Below are positions 1 to 9,586 of a DNA stretch of 64,000 nucleotides, in pieces (position 1 is the stretch's first letter; each line of letters opens with the position of its first letter). Both the position numbers and the translations under genes were made by a program. Below the pieces are notes generated by a model. The model had not been told where the DNA came from. It did no database searches and was given only the letters and a program-made list of their open reading frames with translations. This DNA comes from Verrucomicrobiota bacterium (GTDB lineage Bacteria; Verrucomicrobiota; Verrucomicrobiia; Opitutales; UBA953), in NCBI GenBank assembly GCA_016871725.1, contig VHCL01000003.1, positions 59,714 through 123,713 of the forward strand. The letters run 5' to 3'.

Positions 1-2
1 CG

Positions 3-1565
3 ATGGCCGGCGGCTCTTCCAAGGGCTTCGGCGGCGGCTCCGGCGGCGGCATCGGCACCGGCCGCGGCATGGGCTCCGGCGGCGGCAAGAACTTCGTCGC
101 GAAGCCGGTCATGGGCGCGAACATCTTCTCGCAGCGCCTCGCGGTCTACTTCGACGCCTCGGCTTCCATGCTGCCCTACCTCGAGCGCGTCGAGGCCGAG
201 ATCCGCGACAAGTTCCCCGACGCGGACGTCTTCCTCAGCAACGGCGTCTTCATCGACGTGCATGACAACGAGATCGTCGGCGGCGAGAAGTTCAAGGGCA
301 CGCCTTACCTCAACCGTCCCACCGGCACGGGCGCCAAGAAGAACGCCAAGGGCGAACTCGTCCCGACCGAGACCAACGTCAACAAGCTCACCACCCAGGG
401 CCGGGCCATCTATAAGAAGTACGCCCAGAACTTCAAGGTCGGCTCCGTCGGCGGCTGGGTCGACATCCTCAAGGACGACCGCACCTACGACGCGCTCATC
501 ATCTTCTCCGACTTCCAGGACGGCGTCCGCCAGATCCGCACCAAGGCGATCGGCAACGTGCCCGCTTACAAACCCGACAAGGGCATGCGTCCCGACCCGC
601 CTGTGGTCTTCTCCGACCGCACCAACCAAGGCGGCGGTTTCGCCCGCTCGGTGACGCTCATCGCCAGCGGCGGCGGCTCCGGCCAGAACGTGGTGCAGTG
701 CAAGGACACCTCCGGCCTCATCGTCGGCATGGTCGCCCTCGGGGCCGGCATCCCGCCCGGCACGACGGTCACCGAGATCAAGGAGAACGTCAGCTTCACC
801 CTCAGCAAGCCCCTCACGGCCCTCGCCAGCGGCCGCATCACCTGCAACAACGGCGGCGACAAGCGTTTCCCCGAAGAGCGTAAGTGGGAAGACGAGTGGG
901 AGAAGGCCTTCGCCGGCGCCCGCGAGAACAAGGGTCCCCGCCTCTATCTGATCAGCACCTCGCGCGCCTACGGCAACAAGCCCGGGACGATCTTCCAGCG
1001 CTGCGTCTCCGCTTCCGAAGGCAGCGCCATCATGGTGAAGTTCGGCAACGGCAAGAAGGGCGCGAACACCCTCGACGACCTGCACAATTACGACGACCTC
1101 TACGTCGGCATGCCGGTCAGCGGCCGCGGTGTCCCCGACGGCGCCGTCCTCACGGCCATGCCGACCTTCAAGAACATCGTCGACCCCGAGGATCCCGAGA
1201 AGAAGCGCATGAAACGCGTCATCGACAAGCAGCTGACGATCTCCGCGCCGCTGACCGAGGATTCCCTCAACGCCGTCTTCGCCTTCATCCCGCTCATCCA
1301 GGCCGTCGGCACCCTGGCCAAGGACTCCAAGACCATCGAGGACGTCTCCGGCTCGATCGACCTCCGTTCCGGCATGCTGATCCAGGACAACCGTTTCCCG
1401 GCCGGCACGAAGATCGTCTCCGTGGCCCCGAACAAGACCTCGCCCGGCTTCTACACGGTCGAGATGTCCGCCCCGGCCACGGCCGCCGGCGCCAACAGCG
1501 TCCTGCGTTTCCGTCCGGCGGGTTCCGGCGCGGGCAGCAACCGTTCCGGCGCGCCCGCCCGCTGA
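3..1565 (+). CDS. VWA-like (MIDAS DxSxS) protein with Gly-rich N-terminal part and three internal/C-terminal beta-type modules; probably 5'-truncated by the window edge
   Basis: AVYFDASASM motif, DALIIFSDFQDG; closely similar to the downstream protein at 1747-2826, which has a further N-terminal anchor. Confidence 0.75.
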   Translation: MAGGSSKGFGGGSGGGIGTGRGMGSGGGKNFVAKPVMGANIFSQRLAVYFDASASMLPYLERVEAEIRDKFPDADVFLSNGVFIDVHDNEIVGGEKFKGTPYLNRPTGTGAKKNAKGELVPTETNVNKLTTQGRAIYKKYAQNFKVGSVGGWVDILKDDRTYDALIIFSDFQDGVRQIRTKAIGNVPAYKPDKGMRPDPPVVFSDRTNQGGGFARSVTLIASGGGSGQNVVQCKDTSGLIVGMVALGAGIPPGTTVTEIKENVSFTLSKPLTALASGRITCNNGGDKRFPEERKWEDEWEKAFAGARENKGPRLYLISTSRAYGNKPGTIFQRCVSASEGSAIMVKFGNGKKGANTLDDLHNYDDLYVGMPVSGRGVPDGAVLTAMPTFKNIVDPEDPEKKRMKRVIDKQLTISAPLTEDSLNAVFAFIPLIQAVGTLAKDSKTIEDVSGSIDLRSGMLIQDNRFPAGTKIVSVAPNKTSPGFYTVEMSAPATAAGANSVLRFRPAGSGAGSNRSGAPAR

Positions 1566-1584
1566 CCCTCATCCGGTCGGTTTC

Positions 1585-1626
1585 CGCCCCTCGCGTCCTC
1601 CGGGCCGGCGAGGGGCGTTCGTTTTC
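1585..1626 (+). terminator. Rho-independent terminator after the VWA-like gene
   Basis: CGCCCCTCGC ... GCGAGGGGCG 10-bp stem followed by TTCGTTTTCG. Confidence 0.7.
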
Positions 1627-1746
1627 GTGGATCCGTGGCCCGGTCTCACTGAGGTTCGCCCCTGGGGATTTCCTCGGAGCGACGCCTCGGGGATGGTTGA
1701 CGGGCCCTGGCGTTGAGTCTGGCGCCCGTCCGCTAACCTGCGGGCG

Positions 1747-2826
1747 ATGTCTTCGGCGGATCCTTTCGTGGCCGCGCGCCCGCGCTCTCCTGCCTGGCGC
1801 AGCCTGGCCTCGTCGCTGCTCTTCCATGGCGTGCTCGTGGTGCTGGCCTGCTGGGTCGTCCTGCGCACGCCGACCCGGCCGCCGGCGGCGAAGGAATTCG
1901 TCGCCCATGCCGTCGCCGGGGGCAGGTCCGGCGCACCGGCTTCCGTCCACCCTGTGCAGCGTAAGCCCAAGGTCACCGTGCCTGCGAAGCGTCTCGTCTC
2001 TAAGTCCGCGACCGCGACCTTGGCGTTGCCGCCGATGAAGGCCATGACCCCTGAGGTGGGGCTGGCCGGGCTGACCGCGGGGCAAGGGAAGGGCGGCTTC
2101 GGCCGAGGTCGCGGAAGCTTCGGTGGCGCTGGCCTCGGGGCAGGCTTGGGCCATCGCGCCGGCTTCGTCGGCCGTCCGGTGATGGGCGCGTTCATCCGGG
2201 CGCAACGCGTGGCGGTCTATCTCGATTGCTCGGGCTCGATGCGCAGCTATCTCCCCCGCGTCGAGGCCGAGATCCGGAAGCAGTTTCCCGATGCCGACGT
2301 CTTCCGCTTCGACGGGGCCCGCGTGGTCGGACTGGGCGACAAGGTCGTCCACGGCCGCGGTTTCCAAGGTCCGGCGCCGCGCCTGCGCGAAGGGCCGACG
2401 CAGACCGTCGTCGAGACCCTGACGCCGAACGGCCGCTTGGTGCAGGCGAAGGTCCGGACGGCCTGCGAGAAGGGTTCGCTGGGCGCGTGGATGGATCGGC
2501 TCTTGGCCGAGCCCTACGACGCCTTGGTGGTATTCTCGGATTTCCAGGACGGGGTCCGCCTCTACGAGACGAAGAAGGGTGAGCCGAAGATGGTCTACTC
2601 GGACAGCTCCTATCATAAGTTCGGAGGGCCGCCGAAAGCCCCGACCCGCTGGCAGCGCGAATGGCTGGAGGCCTTCGGCAAGGGCGCGCAAGGCCGTGGG
2701 CCGAGGCTGTACCTCTTCAGCGTCCAACAGGAGCCACAGGCTTTCCTACGCGCCTGCGTGACGGCCTCCGGCGGGTCCTGGACTTCGGTGTCCTGGCTCC
2801 GCAAAGGCGGCCGGAAAGCGCCTTGA
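1747..2826 (+). CDS. Membrane-anchored VWA-like protein (paralogue of the preceding gene)
   Basis: N-terminal TM SSLLFHGVLVVLACWVV; Gly-rich linker; VAVYLDCSGSM MIDAS; DALVVFSDFQDG. Confidence 0.8.
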   Translation: MSSADPFVAARPRSPAWRSLASSLLFHGVLVVLACWVVLRTPTRPPAAKEFVAHAVAGGRSGAPASVHPVQRKPKVTVPAKRLVSKSATATLALPPMKAMTPEVGLAGLTAGQGKGGFGRGRGSFGGAGLGAGLGHRAGFVGRPVMGAFIRAQRVAVYLDCSGSMRSYLPRVEAEIRKQFPDADVFRFDGARVVGLGDKVVHGRGFQGPAPRLREGPTQTVVETLTPNGRLVQAKVRTACEKGSLGAWMDRLLAEPYDALVVFSDFQDGVRLYETKKGEPKMVYSDSSYHKFGGPPKAPTRWQREWLEAFGKGAQGRGPRLYLFSVQQEPQAFLRACVTASGGSWTSVSWLRKGGRKAP

Positions 2827-2863
2827 CGGTTGCGCCGGCGGGCCGGACGGCTTGCATAGGCGC

Positions 2864-3283
2864 ATGGCCCCTTTCACGGCGGATTACCGCGCGAATTTCT
2901 CCGACACCGACGCCGCGGGCATCGTGCATTTCTCGACGGTGTTCTTCTGGGTCGAGGCGACCGAAGAGGCCCTCTTCCGTCATCTCAAGCTACCTTTCCT
3001 TCGGACCGAGGGCGCCAAGCTCACGGGCTTCCCCCGGGTGCGCGTGGAGTGTGACTTCCTTTCCCCGATCTACCGTGAGGACGTCGTGACCGTCGCGCTG
3101 ACGCCGATCGAGATCGGCGACAAGAAGCTCGTCTGGGGCTTCACCGCCGCCGTGGGAGAACGCTCCGTCGCGAAGGGCGCCCTGACCACCGTCTACGCCT
3201 GGCGCGAAGCCCAAGGCCCCATGTCGGCCGCCCTCGTGCCGCTCGAGGTCAAGACGGCGCTCCAGAAGCATTTCGGCGTCTGA
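2864..3283 (+). CDS. Acyl-CoA thioesterase, 4HBT/YbgC-like
   Basis: Hotdog pattern YRANFSDTDAAGIVHFSTVFFWVEATEEALF; ATG at 2864 chosen over upstream TTG. Confidence 0.8.
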   Translation: MAPFTADYRANFSDTDAAGIVHFSTVFFWVEATEEALFRHLKLPFLRTEGAKLTGFPRVRVECDFLSPIYREDVVTVALTPIEIGDKKLVWGFTAAVGERSVAKGALTTVYAWREAQGPMSAALVPLEVKTALQKHFGV

Positions 3284-4686
3284 TGGCGGAAGCGACGAAC
3301 CAGTCGGGCACGGTCTCGCGGTTCGGCCTCGCCCTCGTCGTCACCATCGCCCTGTTCTGGTCGGCGATCGCCTTCGTGCCCCCCGGCCTCCTGCACGCGG
3401 ACGAAGCCGTCCAGTGGTCCTTGGCCAAGGAACTCTCGGAGGGGACTCCCTACAGCACGCACCAGGACAAGTTCCATGGGCCGACGCTGGCGACGGCGCT
3501 GCTCATCTCCGCCAAGGCGACGGGCACGGCGCCGATGGACATGAGCGAGGATTACCTGCGCAGCGTCGTCTCGGTCTTCCTCGGGCTCATGGCGGCGTCG
3601 GTCTTGATCCTGCCGGGCGTCGACAAAGGGCCGCGGTACGTGACGGCGGCCTTCATCGTGCTCACCGGCGGCTGCACGCCTTTCGGCTACTACTACGTCC
3701 AGGAGATGCTGCTGGTGACGGGCTTCGTCTGGGGCGTCGCCCTGTGGATGCGCGCCGAAGGATCGCCGCCGACTTCCCGCTGGTGGCTGCTCTCCGGCGC
3801 GGCGTTCGGCTTCGCCTTGGCCTGCAAGGTCACCGCGGCGGCTTACCTCGTCTTCTTCCTTTTGGCCTTGGTGCTCCTGCGTCAATTCGTGCCCGACCGC
3901 CGTTGGCTGCGTTTCGGCTTCGGCCTGGTCGCTTCCTGGGCGTTGTTTCAGTCGGTCGGCTTCACCGATGCGCCGGGCCTGAAGACCTGGTGGGTGCAGT
4001 TGGCGCGTTCGCTCGGCGTCGCCAGCGGCCGATCCGAGGACACCCTCTACGCCGAGAGCCTGGCGCCGTGGGGTTGGGCCGCCGTCTGGCTGGCGGTCTT
4101 CGCGCTGGCTCGCTCCGGTCTCGCGCGCGCCGGCTGGCGTACCCGGCACGCCGCCGACCTGCCCTGTCTGGTCGCCGGCCTCGTCTTCCTTTTCCACCTG
4201 GCTTTGCCTTACAAGACGCCGTGGCTCCTGCTGGCGGTCTTCTCACTGCCGCTGACGCTTGCCTTGCCGTATCTCCTCGTCGGAGGCGCCGGGCGCATGG
4301 CCGCGCTGGCGTTCGGACTCATCGTTGTCACCGGAATGGCCAAAGGGCCGTTGTCCTCCCATTCGCGGACCGAAGGCCTGGGTTTCTTCAATCAAAGCGT
4401 CGAGGCGGTGGCAAAGGCCTACGGACCCAAGTTCTATGTCGCGGTGGAGGGTGGTCACTACTGGCCGCTGCCCTATTACCTGCGGCGTTACCCCGTCGGT
4501 TACGGCGACTTCCCCCAGGCGGCCAAGGCGCCCCTTCGACTCATTCCGGCGCATGACGACAGCCGGCCTTTCGTGCCTGGCTATGTGGCGTTGGGGCCCT
4601 TGTCTTTGCGGGCCGACCATGAGATTGACCGTTATTGGGTGCTGGTTGCCAAAGGCTACGAAAGCGGTTTCCTTGTCCAGAAGTAA
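3283..4686 (+). CDS. Polytopic membrane protein, GT39/TIGR03663 (Agl23-like) type
   Basis: HADEAVQWSLAKELSEGTPY...FHGPTLATALL followed by multiple TM segments. Confidence 0.6.
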   Translation: MAEATNQSGTVSRFGLALVVTIALFWSAIAFVPPGLLHADEAVQWSLAKELSEGTPYSTHQDKFHGPTLATALLISAKATGTAPMDMSEDYLRSVVSVFLGLMAASVLILPGVDKGPRYVTAAFIVLTGGCTPFGYYYVQEMLLVTGFVWGVALWMRAEGSPPTSRWWLLSGAAFGFALACKVTAAAYLVFFLLALVLLRQFVPDRRWLRFGFGLVASWALFQSVGFTDAPGLKTWWVQLARSLGVASGRSEDTLYAESLAPWGWAAVWLAVFALARSGLARAGWRTRHAADLPCLVAGLVFLFHLALPYKTPWLLLAVFSLPLTLALPYLLVGGAGRMAALAFGLIVVTGMAKGPLSSHSRTEGLGFFNQSVEAVAKAYGPKFYVAVEGGHYWPLPYYLRRYPVGYGDFPQAAKAPLRLIPAHDDSRPFVPGYVALGPLSLRADHEIDRYWVLVAKGYESGFLVQK

Positions 4687-4689
4687 GCC

Positions 4690-5625
4690 ATGGAAGACAC
4701 CCCGATCATCCACAACTTCTCCCACGAGGCCTTCGGCTCCCGTTTCTGGGTGCGCATCGCCGCGGAAGACGGCGTCTACGCCCGCAACGCGGCCGAGAGC
4801 CTGTTCCAGCTGCTCGATGACCTGGATTTCCAGACCGACCTCCGTCATGACAGCGGTCCGGTGACCGCGATCAACCAGATGCCCGAAGGCGCGATGGTCG
4901 CCGTCTCCGAGCATGTCCAGGCGCTGTGGAATTTCTCGAAGGACGTCAGCGCCGACTCAGGCAAGGCCTTCGACGCCACCGCCGGCGCCCTGTTCAGTTA
5001 TTGGCAGAAGCGCGGCGACCTCGGTTTCAATCCTGACGACGCCGCCTGGACTCAGGTCATGTCCGCCTACCGCGAAGGTGCTTTCCGATTCGAGGGCTGT
5101 GAGCTGCACTGCGACAAATTCGGCGGCGCCGTCGACTTCGGTGCGATCGTCCGTGGTTACGCCCTCGACCGCATGGCGGACATGCTGGAGAGCAGCTGGG
5201 GCATCCATCGCGCCCTGCTCATGGCCTCCGGCAGCGTCACCCTCGCGCTCGATCCGCCCGGCGAATCCGCCGGCTGGCGCATCGGCGTCGGTCCCCGTTC
5301 CGAGCTCAAACTCTGCCGGTTCGCGATGGCCAGCAAGACCGCGGATCCCGCGCGTAATAATCTCGTCGATCCGCGTACCGGCCAGGCCGTCACGCTCGCC
5401 GGACCGGTGCGCGCGATCGCGACTTCCGCCCTCGAAGCCGAAGGGCTCGCCATGGTCGGGGCGGTCCTGTCCCCGGCGGAGGCCGAGGAGTTCGTCAACC
5501 GCGGCTGCAGCCGCGGGCTCTGGCTGCCGGACGGCACCAAGCTCGGGTCCGTGACCTACTTCGAGGTCACCGAACGCCCGGAGCCTGCGGCCAATCCGGC
5601 TTCCTCCGAAGGGGCGGCTACCTGA
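4690..5625 (+). CDS. ApbE-family (FAD:protein FMN transferase-like) protein
   Basis: HEAFGSRFWV, DATAGALFSYW, VDFGAIVRGYALDRM, NLVDPRTGQAV. Confidence 0.75.
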   Translation: MEDTPIIHNFSHEAFGSRFWVRIAAEDGVYARNAAESLFQLLDDLDFQTDLRHDSGPVTAINQMPEGAMVAVSEHVQALWNFSKDVSADSGKAFDATAGALFSYWQKRGDLGFNPDDAAWTQVMSAYREGAFRFEGCELHCDKFGGAVDFGAIVRGYALDRMADMLESSWGIHRALLMASGSVTLALDPPGESAGWRIGVGPRSELKLCRFAMASKTADPARNNLVDPRTGQAVTLAGPVRAIATSALEAEGLAMVGAVLSPAEAEEFVNRGCSRGLWLPDGTKLGSVTYFEVTERPEPAANPASSEGAAT

Positions 5626-7363
5626 GCTTCGCCTCGACGTCGCGCAGCAGCGTCTCGCGGTCGCTCGAGAAGAGGTAGGTGTCCGAACCGAGCCGGCGCA
5701 AGGCGGCCCGGAGGACTTCCGGCGATGGACGACGGTTGAGCATCAGCCGGCGCAGGTAGGTCTCGAGGTCGGCGGCGATGCGCGGGTGGTCGAGCTTGAG
5801 CTGCACGATCTGCATCAGGATCGCCTGGTTGGTCTCGTTCTGCAGGTGGGCCTGGATGAGCACGTCGTTGGCCTCGTCGTAACGTTTCGCCGTGATCAGC
5901 TTGCGGCTGGCGGCGACCAGCACCTGCGGCGGCACCTTCCGGTGCTGCATCAGCTTCTGCAGGTTGATGGAGCCGATCTCCGTCTGCCCGTCGGCGAAGT
6001 AGGCGATGGTCCGGAGGGCGTCGAACGCGATGCGTGTCTCGGCCACCCATTGGTCGCGCTCGGCCTGCTTGTACAGCGCGTCAACGAGTAGGATGGTCTC
6101 GCGGGCGCGGCCGGCATTGAGCAGGCATTCCACGTGCACGAGGTCGAAGCGGACGCGGTTGCCGAACTTACGCTCGAGCGCCAGCTTGGCCAGCCGGGCC
6201 GTGAGCGCGACGTCCGCGGTGTCGTTGCCGAACCGCGCGAGGTCGAGCATCGGCTGCTCCTGGTTGCCGTAGGTCGCGATGATCTTCTCGACCAAGGCCG
6301 CCCGCCGGGGCCGGTCGGCTTCACCGGGCAGGAGGTAGAGCGACTGGATGAGCGGGCCGGGCCGGCCGGGCTGGCTGATGCTCAGCAGATCAAGGGTGTC
6401 CTGGGCCCGGCGGAGCTCGCCGCTCTCCTTCAGCCAGCGCGCCTTCATCTCGAGCAGGCGGACGCCGGCGGGGAAGACGGCCAGCGCCGCGTCGAGTTCG
6501 GCGAGCGCGCCCTCGCGGTCGCCGCTTTCCCAGAGCAGCTGGCAGTTGAGCAGGTAGCCGTCGGCGGTCTGGTCCAGCCGGTGCTCCTTGATCAGCCGCG
6601 CCGTATCGGCGAAGTCCCCTCGGAGGAAGTGGGCCTGCGCGGCGGCCAGGCGGAGGTCCGCGCGGATGTCCTCGGCGACCGCCGGGTCCGCCAGATGCTT
6701 CGTCGCCGTGGCGATGAGGCGGGCGTCCTGGTCCAGCATGAAGCACCGCTGGACGTAGTAGCGGAAGTATTCGCGGTCCTGCTTGGCGAAGACGAGCGAC
6801 TCCTCGAGCAGCTGGTAGGCGTCCAGCGGACGCTGGAACACGAAGAAGAGGTCGGCGCACAGGCGCTGGGCCTCGAGGTTCGCCGGACTGAGCTGCGCGC
6901 CGGTGCCGATGTAGCGGGCGAACTCGGCGTAATCCTGCCGGGCGAGGGCCTCCTTCGCGACGCTCACGTAGTATTCGCCCTTGCGGTAGAGGTGCGCCGA
7001 CCTTCCGTAGGAATCCTTCGCCGACAGCAGCTTCGCCCGCTCGCGGAGACGGATGTTTTCTTTGTTCAGGAAGAGGTTCGCGGCGGAGTTGCCCACGGTG
7101 TCCGGCAGGTAGAGGTACATGTCGGCCCGGCGCGTCGACGGGATGCCGTTCATGAACCGTTCCTTGAAGTAGTTCGCCTCCGACAGCGCGACCCAGAGGA
7201 GCAGCAGGGCGAACGGGGTCAGCAGGCCGATCCGCCGCCAGTTCGGTCGGTAGCGGCGTTCCTTGTAGCCGATGACCTCGACCGTCACCGTGCCCAGCAG
7301 GATGGGGTGGCTCGAGCGCGAGCTCTGCCCTTGGCCGTAGACGTAATGGGGGTCGGCTGACAT
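5618..7363 (-). CDS. Membrane-anchored TPR protein
   Basis: N-terminal TM LLTPFALLLLWVALSEA followed by many TPR-like helical pairs. Confidence 0.65.
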   Translation of the reverse strand: MSADPHYVYGQGQSSRSSHPILLGTVTVEVIGYKERRYRPNWRRIGLLTPFALLLLWVALSEANYFKERFMNGIPSTRRADMYLYLPDTVGNSAANLFLNKENIRLRERAKLLSAKDSYGRSAHLYRKGEYYVSVAKEALARQDYAEFARYIGTGAQLSPANLEAQRLCADLFFVFQRPLDAYQLLEESLVFAKQDREYFRYYVQRCFMLDQDARLIATATKHLADPAVAEDIRADLRLAAAQAHFLRGDFADTARLIKEHRLDQTADGYLLNCQLLWESGDREGALAELDAALAVFPAGVRLLEMKARWLKESGELRRAQDTLDLLSISQPGRPGPLIQSLYLLPGEADRPRRAALVEKIIATYGNQEQPMLDLARFGNDTADVALTARLAKLALERKFGNRVRFDLVHVECLLNAGRARETILLVDALYKQAERDQWVAETRIAFDALRTIAYFADGQTEIGSINLQKLMQHRKVPPQVLVAASRKLITAKRYDEANDVLIQAHLQNETNQAILMQIVQLKLDHPRIAADLETYLRRLMLNRRPSPEVLRAALRRLGSDTYLFSSDRETLLRDVEAKLR

Positions 7364-7416
7364 GCCTGCGGGGATGTTCCCGCTCCCCTTCGGGGCGGGC
7401 AAGAGCGGATTACCCG

Positions 7417-9420
7417 TCAGAGGCTCGCGGCGGCCTCCTGGGCGGTCCGGACGGGCGCGAGGCAGGTCTGGGCTACGCAGACGGCGAAACCAGCCTCTCC
7501 GGGCGACGGGAGCAGGAAGACGGGCCGGTAGGGGCGGGCGTGCGGCGCGGTCCCGGCGTCGCCGTTGAGCGCGGCCCGCAGGTCGTCCCAGCCGCCTGGG
7601 GCCTTAACGGTCGCGTGACCGAGCGCGAAGCGCGCGATGCCGTCCAAGGCGTGGGCGACGCCGTTCGGGACGTTCTTGCAGAGGCCGCCGTAGGCCTTGG
7701 TCAGCTCCGCGAACTCCCGGGCCCAGCGGGGGTCGGCCGACAGCATCTGCAACTGGCCGAAACCGTGGAGCAGGGAGGAGTTGCCGGCGGGGACGGCGTT
7801 ATCGAACCAGTCCTTCTGGCGGACGGAGAGGTCCTCGCGGTCGGCCGGCACGACGAAGGCGCCGATCGCGTGCGGGTCGCCGAAGCGCTCCACGGTGGCG
7901 GATAGGAGGCGTTCGGCGCGCGTGGCGTAAGGGTGCGCGGCGCCCGGGCGCGCCCAAGGGGCGTAGGCGGCGAGGCTCAGCTCGGCTTCGTCGCCCGTGG
8001 CGAAGTCGCTCAGGTTGCCGTCGAGGGTCGTCTTGTCGCCGTGCGCGACCGACCGGAGGCGGGCGCCGCCCTCGCGGGCGAAGCGCGCCCAGAGGTTCGC
8101 CTCGGTCTCGAGGGCGAGTTCGATCCAGTCCCGCCGGCCGAGGATCCAGCCTGCCTTGGCGAGGTTGCCGACGAGCAGGGCGTTCCAGCTGAGCAGGTTC
8201 TTGTCGTCGCGGGCGGGCTGCGGGCGGCGGTCGCGGAGCGCGCGGAGCTTGGCGCGGGCGCCGGCGAAGCGTCGGCGCGCCGCGTGGTCGCCTCTGAGCT
8301 TGGGGATGTTCTTGCCTTCGAAGTTGCCCTGGTCCGAAAGGCCGTAGGCCTGCGCGAACGCGAAGGCTTCGTCGCCGAGGGCGGCGGCCACTTCCGGGGC
8401 CGTCCAGACGTACGTCGTGCCTTCGTGGTGATCCGTGTCCGCGTCCAGCGAGGCCGCGAACAGTCCGTTGGCCGTGCGCATCTCGCGGAGGAGCCAGTCG
8501 ACCGTCTCTTCGCAGATGTCGACGTAGAGCGGGTCGCGGTAACGGGCCCAGGCCTCGGCGTAGGTGCCGAGCAGCTGGGCGTTGTCGTAGAGCATCTTCT
8601 CGAAGTGCGGCACCGTCCAGTCGCGGTCGACGCAGTAGCGATGGAAGCCACCGCCGAACTGGTCGAAGAGGCCGCCGCGCGCCATGGCGCCGAGGGTGAC
8701 GGTCAGGACGGCGTCGACGCGCGTGGCGAGGGCGCGGTCGGCTTCGACCGCGGCGGCGCCGCGCAGGCCGAGCAGGAGGTTGAGCGTGTGCGGGGCGGGG
8801 AATTTCGGCGCGCCGCCGAAGCCGCCGAAGGTGTCGTCATGCTGCTCGCAGATGCGACGGGCGGCGGCGACGAGGTCTTCCGGCGTCGGCGCGGTGCCGT
8901 CCGCGTCGGGCGCCCGGGTGAGGTGGGTCAGGTTCTGCGCGATGGCGTCGGCGTTCGCGGCGAGTTCGGACTTGTTGCGATGGTAGAAGTCCGCGACGCG
9001 CATCAGCAGCTGCGGCCAAGGGACCTGGCCGTGGCCGCGGTCCTCGGGCGGGAAATACGTGCCGCCGAAGAACGGCCGGCCGTCCGGGAGGCAGAAGCAG
9101 TTGAGCGGCCAGCCGCCGTGGCCTTGGATCATCTGCACGGCGTCCATCATCAGCTTGTCGACCTCGGGGCGTTCCTCGCGGTCGACCTTGATGCAGACGA
9201 AATGCTGGTTCATCAGGTCGGCGACCCAGGGCTGTTCGAAGGACTCTCGGGCCATGACGTGGCACCAGTGGCAGGAAGAGTAGCCGACGGACACCAGGAC
9301 GGGCTTGTCCTTGGCCTTGGCCTCCGCGAAGGCCTCGGCGCACCAGGGCCACCAGTGCACGGGGTTGGCCTCGTGCTGGCGGAGGTAGAGCGAGCTTTCT
9401 TGGGCCAGGCGGTTCGACAC
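7417..9420 (-). CDS. Thioredoxin domain-containing protein, DUF255/YyaL family
   Basis: [57 protein letters not shown]. Confidence 0.9.
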   Translation of the reverse strand: MSNRLAQESSLYLRQHEANPVHWWPWCAEAFAEAKAKDKPVLVSVGYSSCHWCHVMARESFEQPWVADLMNQHFVCIKVDREERPEVDKLMMDAVQMIQGHGGWPLNCFCLPDGRPFFGGTYFPPEDRGHGQVPWPQLLMRVADFYHRNKSELAANADAIAQNLTHLTRAPDADGTAPTPEDLVAAARRICEQHDDTFGGFGGAPKFPAPHTLNLLLGLRGAAAVEADRALATRVDAVLTVTLGAMARGGLFDQFGGGFHRYCVDRDWTVPHFEKMLYDNAQLLGTYAEAWARYRDPLYVDICEETVDWLLREMRTANGLFAASLDADTDHHEGTTYVWTAPEVAAALGDEAFAFAQAYGLSDQGNFEGKNIPKLRGDHAARRRFAGARAKLRALRDRRPQPARDDKNLLSWNALLVGNLAKAGWILGRRDWIELALETEANLWARFAREGGARLRSVAHGDKTTLDGNLSDFATGDEAELSLAAYAPWARPGAAHPYATRAERLLSATVERFGDPHAIGAFVVPADREDLSVRQKDWFDNAVPAGNSSLLHGFGQLQMLSADPRWAREFAELTKAYGGLCKNVPNGVAHALDGIARFALGHATVKAPGGWDDLRAALNGDAGTAPHARPYRPVFLLPSPGEAGFAVCVAQTCLAPVRTAQEAAASL

Positions 9421-9586
9421 GCCAGCAAGGTTGGCATCCGCCGGCCGGGTGCAACAAAGACCGTTTCCGAGCCGTTCGTCTTGCAGGGGAGGGGGTCAGG
9501 GTCAAAGGTCTCCGGGTGCCTTCCGTCCGCCCCAGCCGCGTCCTTGGCCGTCCCTCCGGACGGTCCGTCGCCGGGCCTGCCTGACC

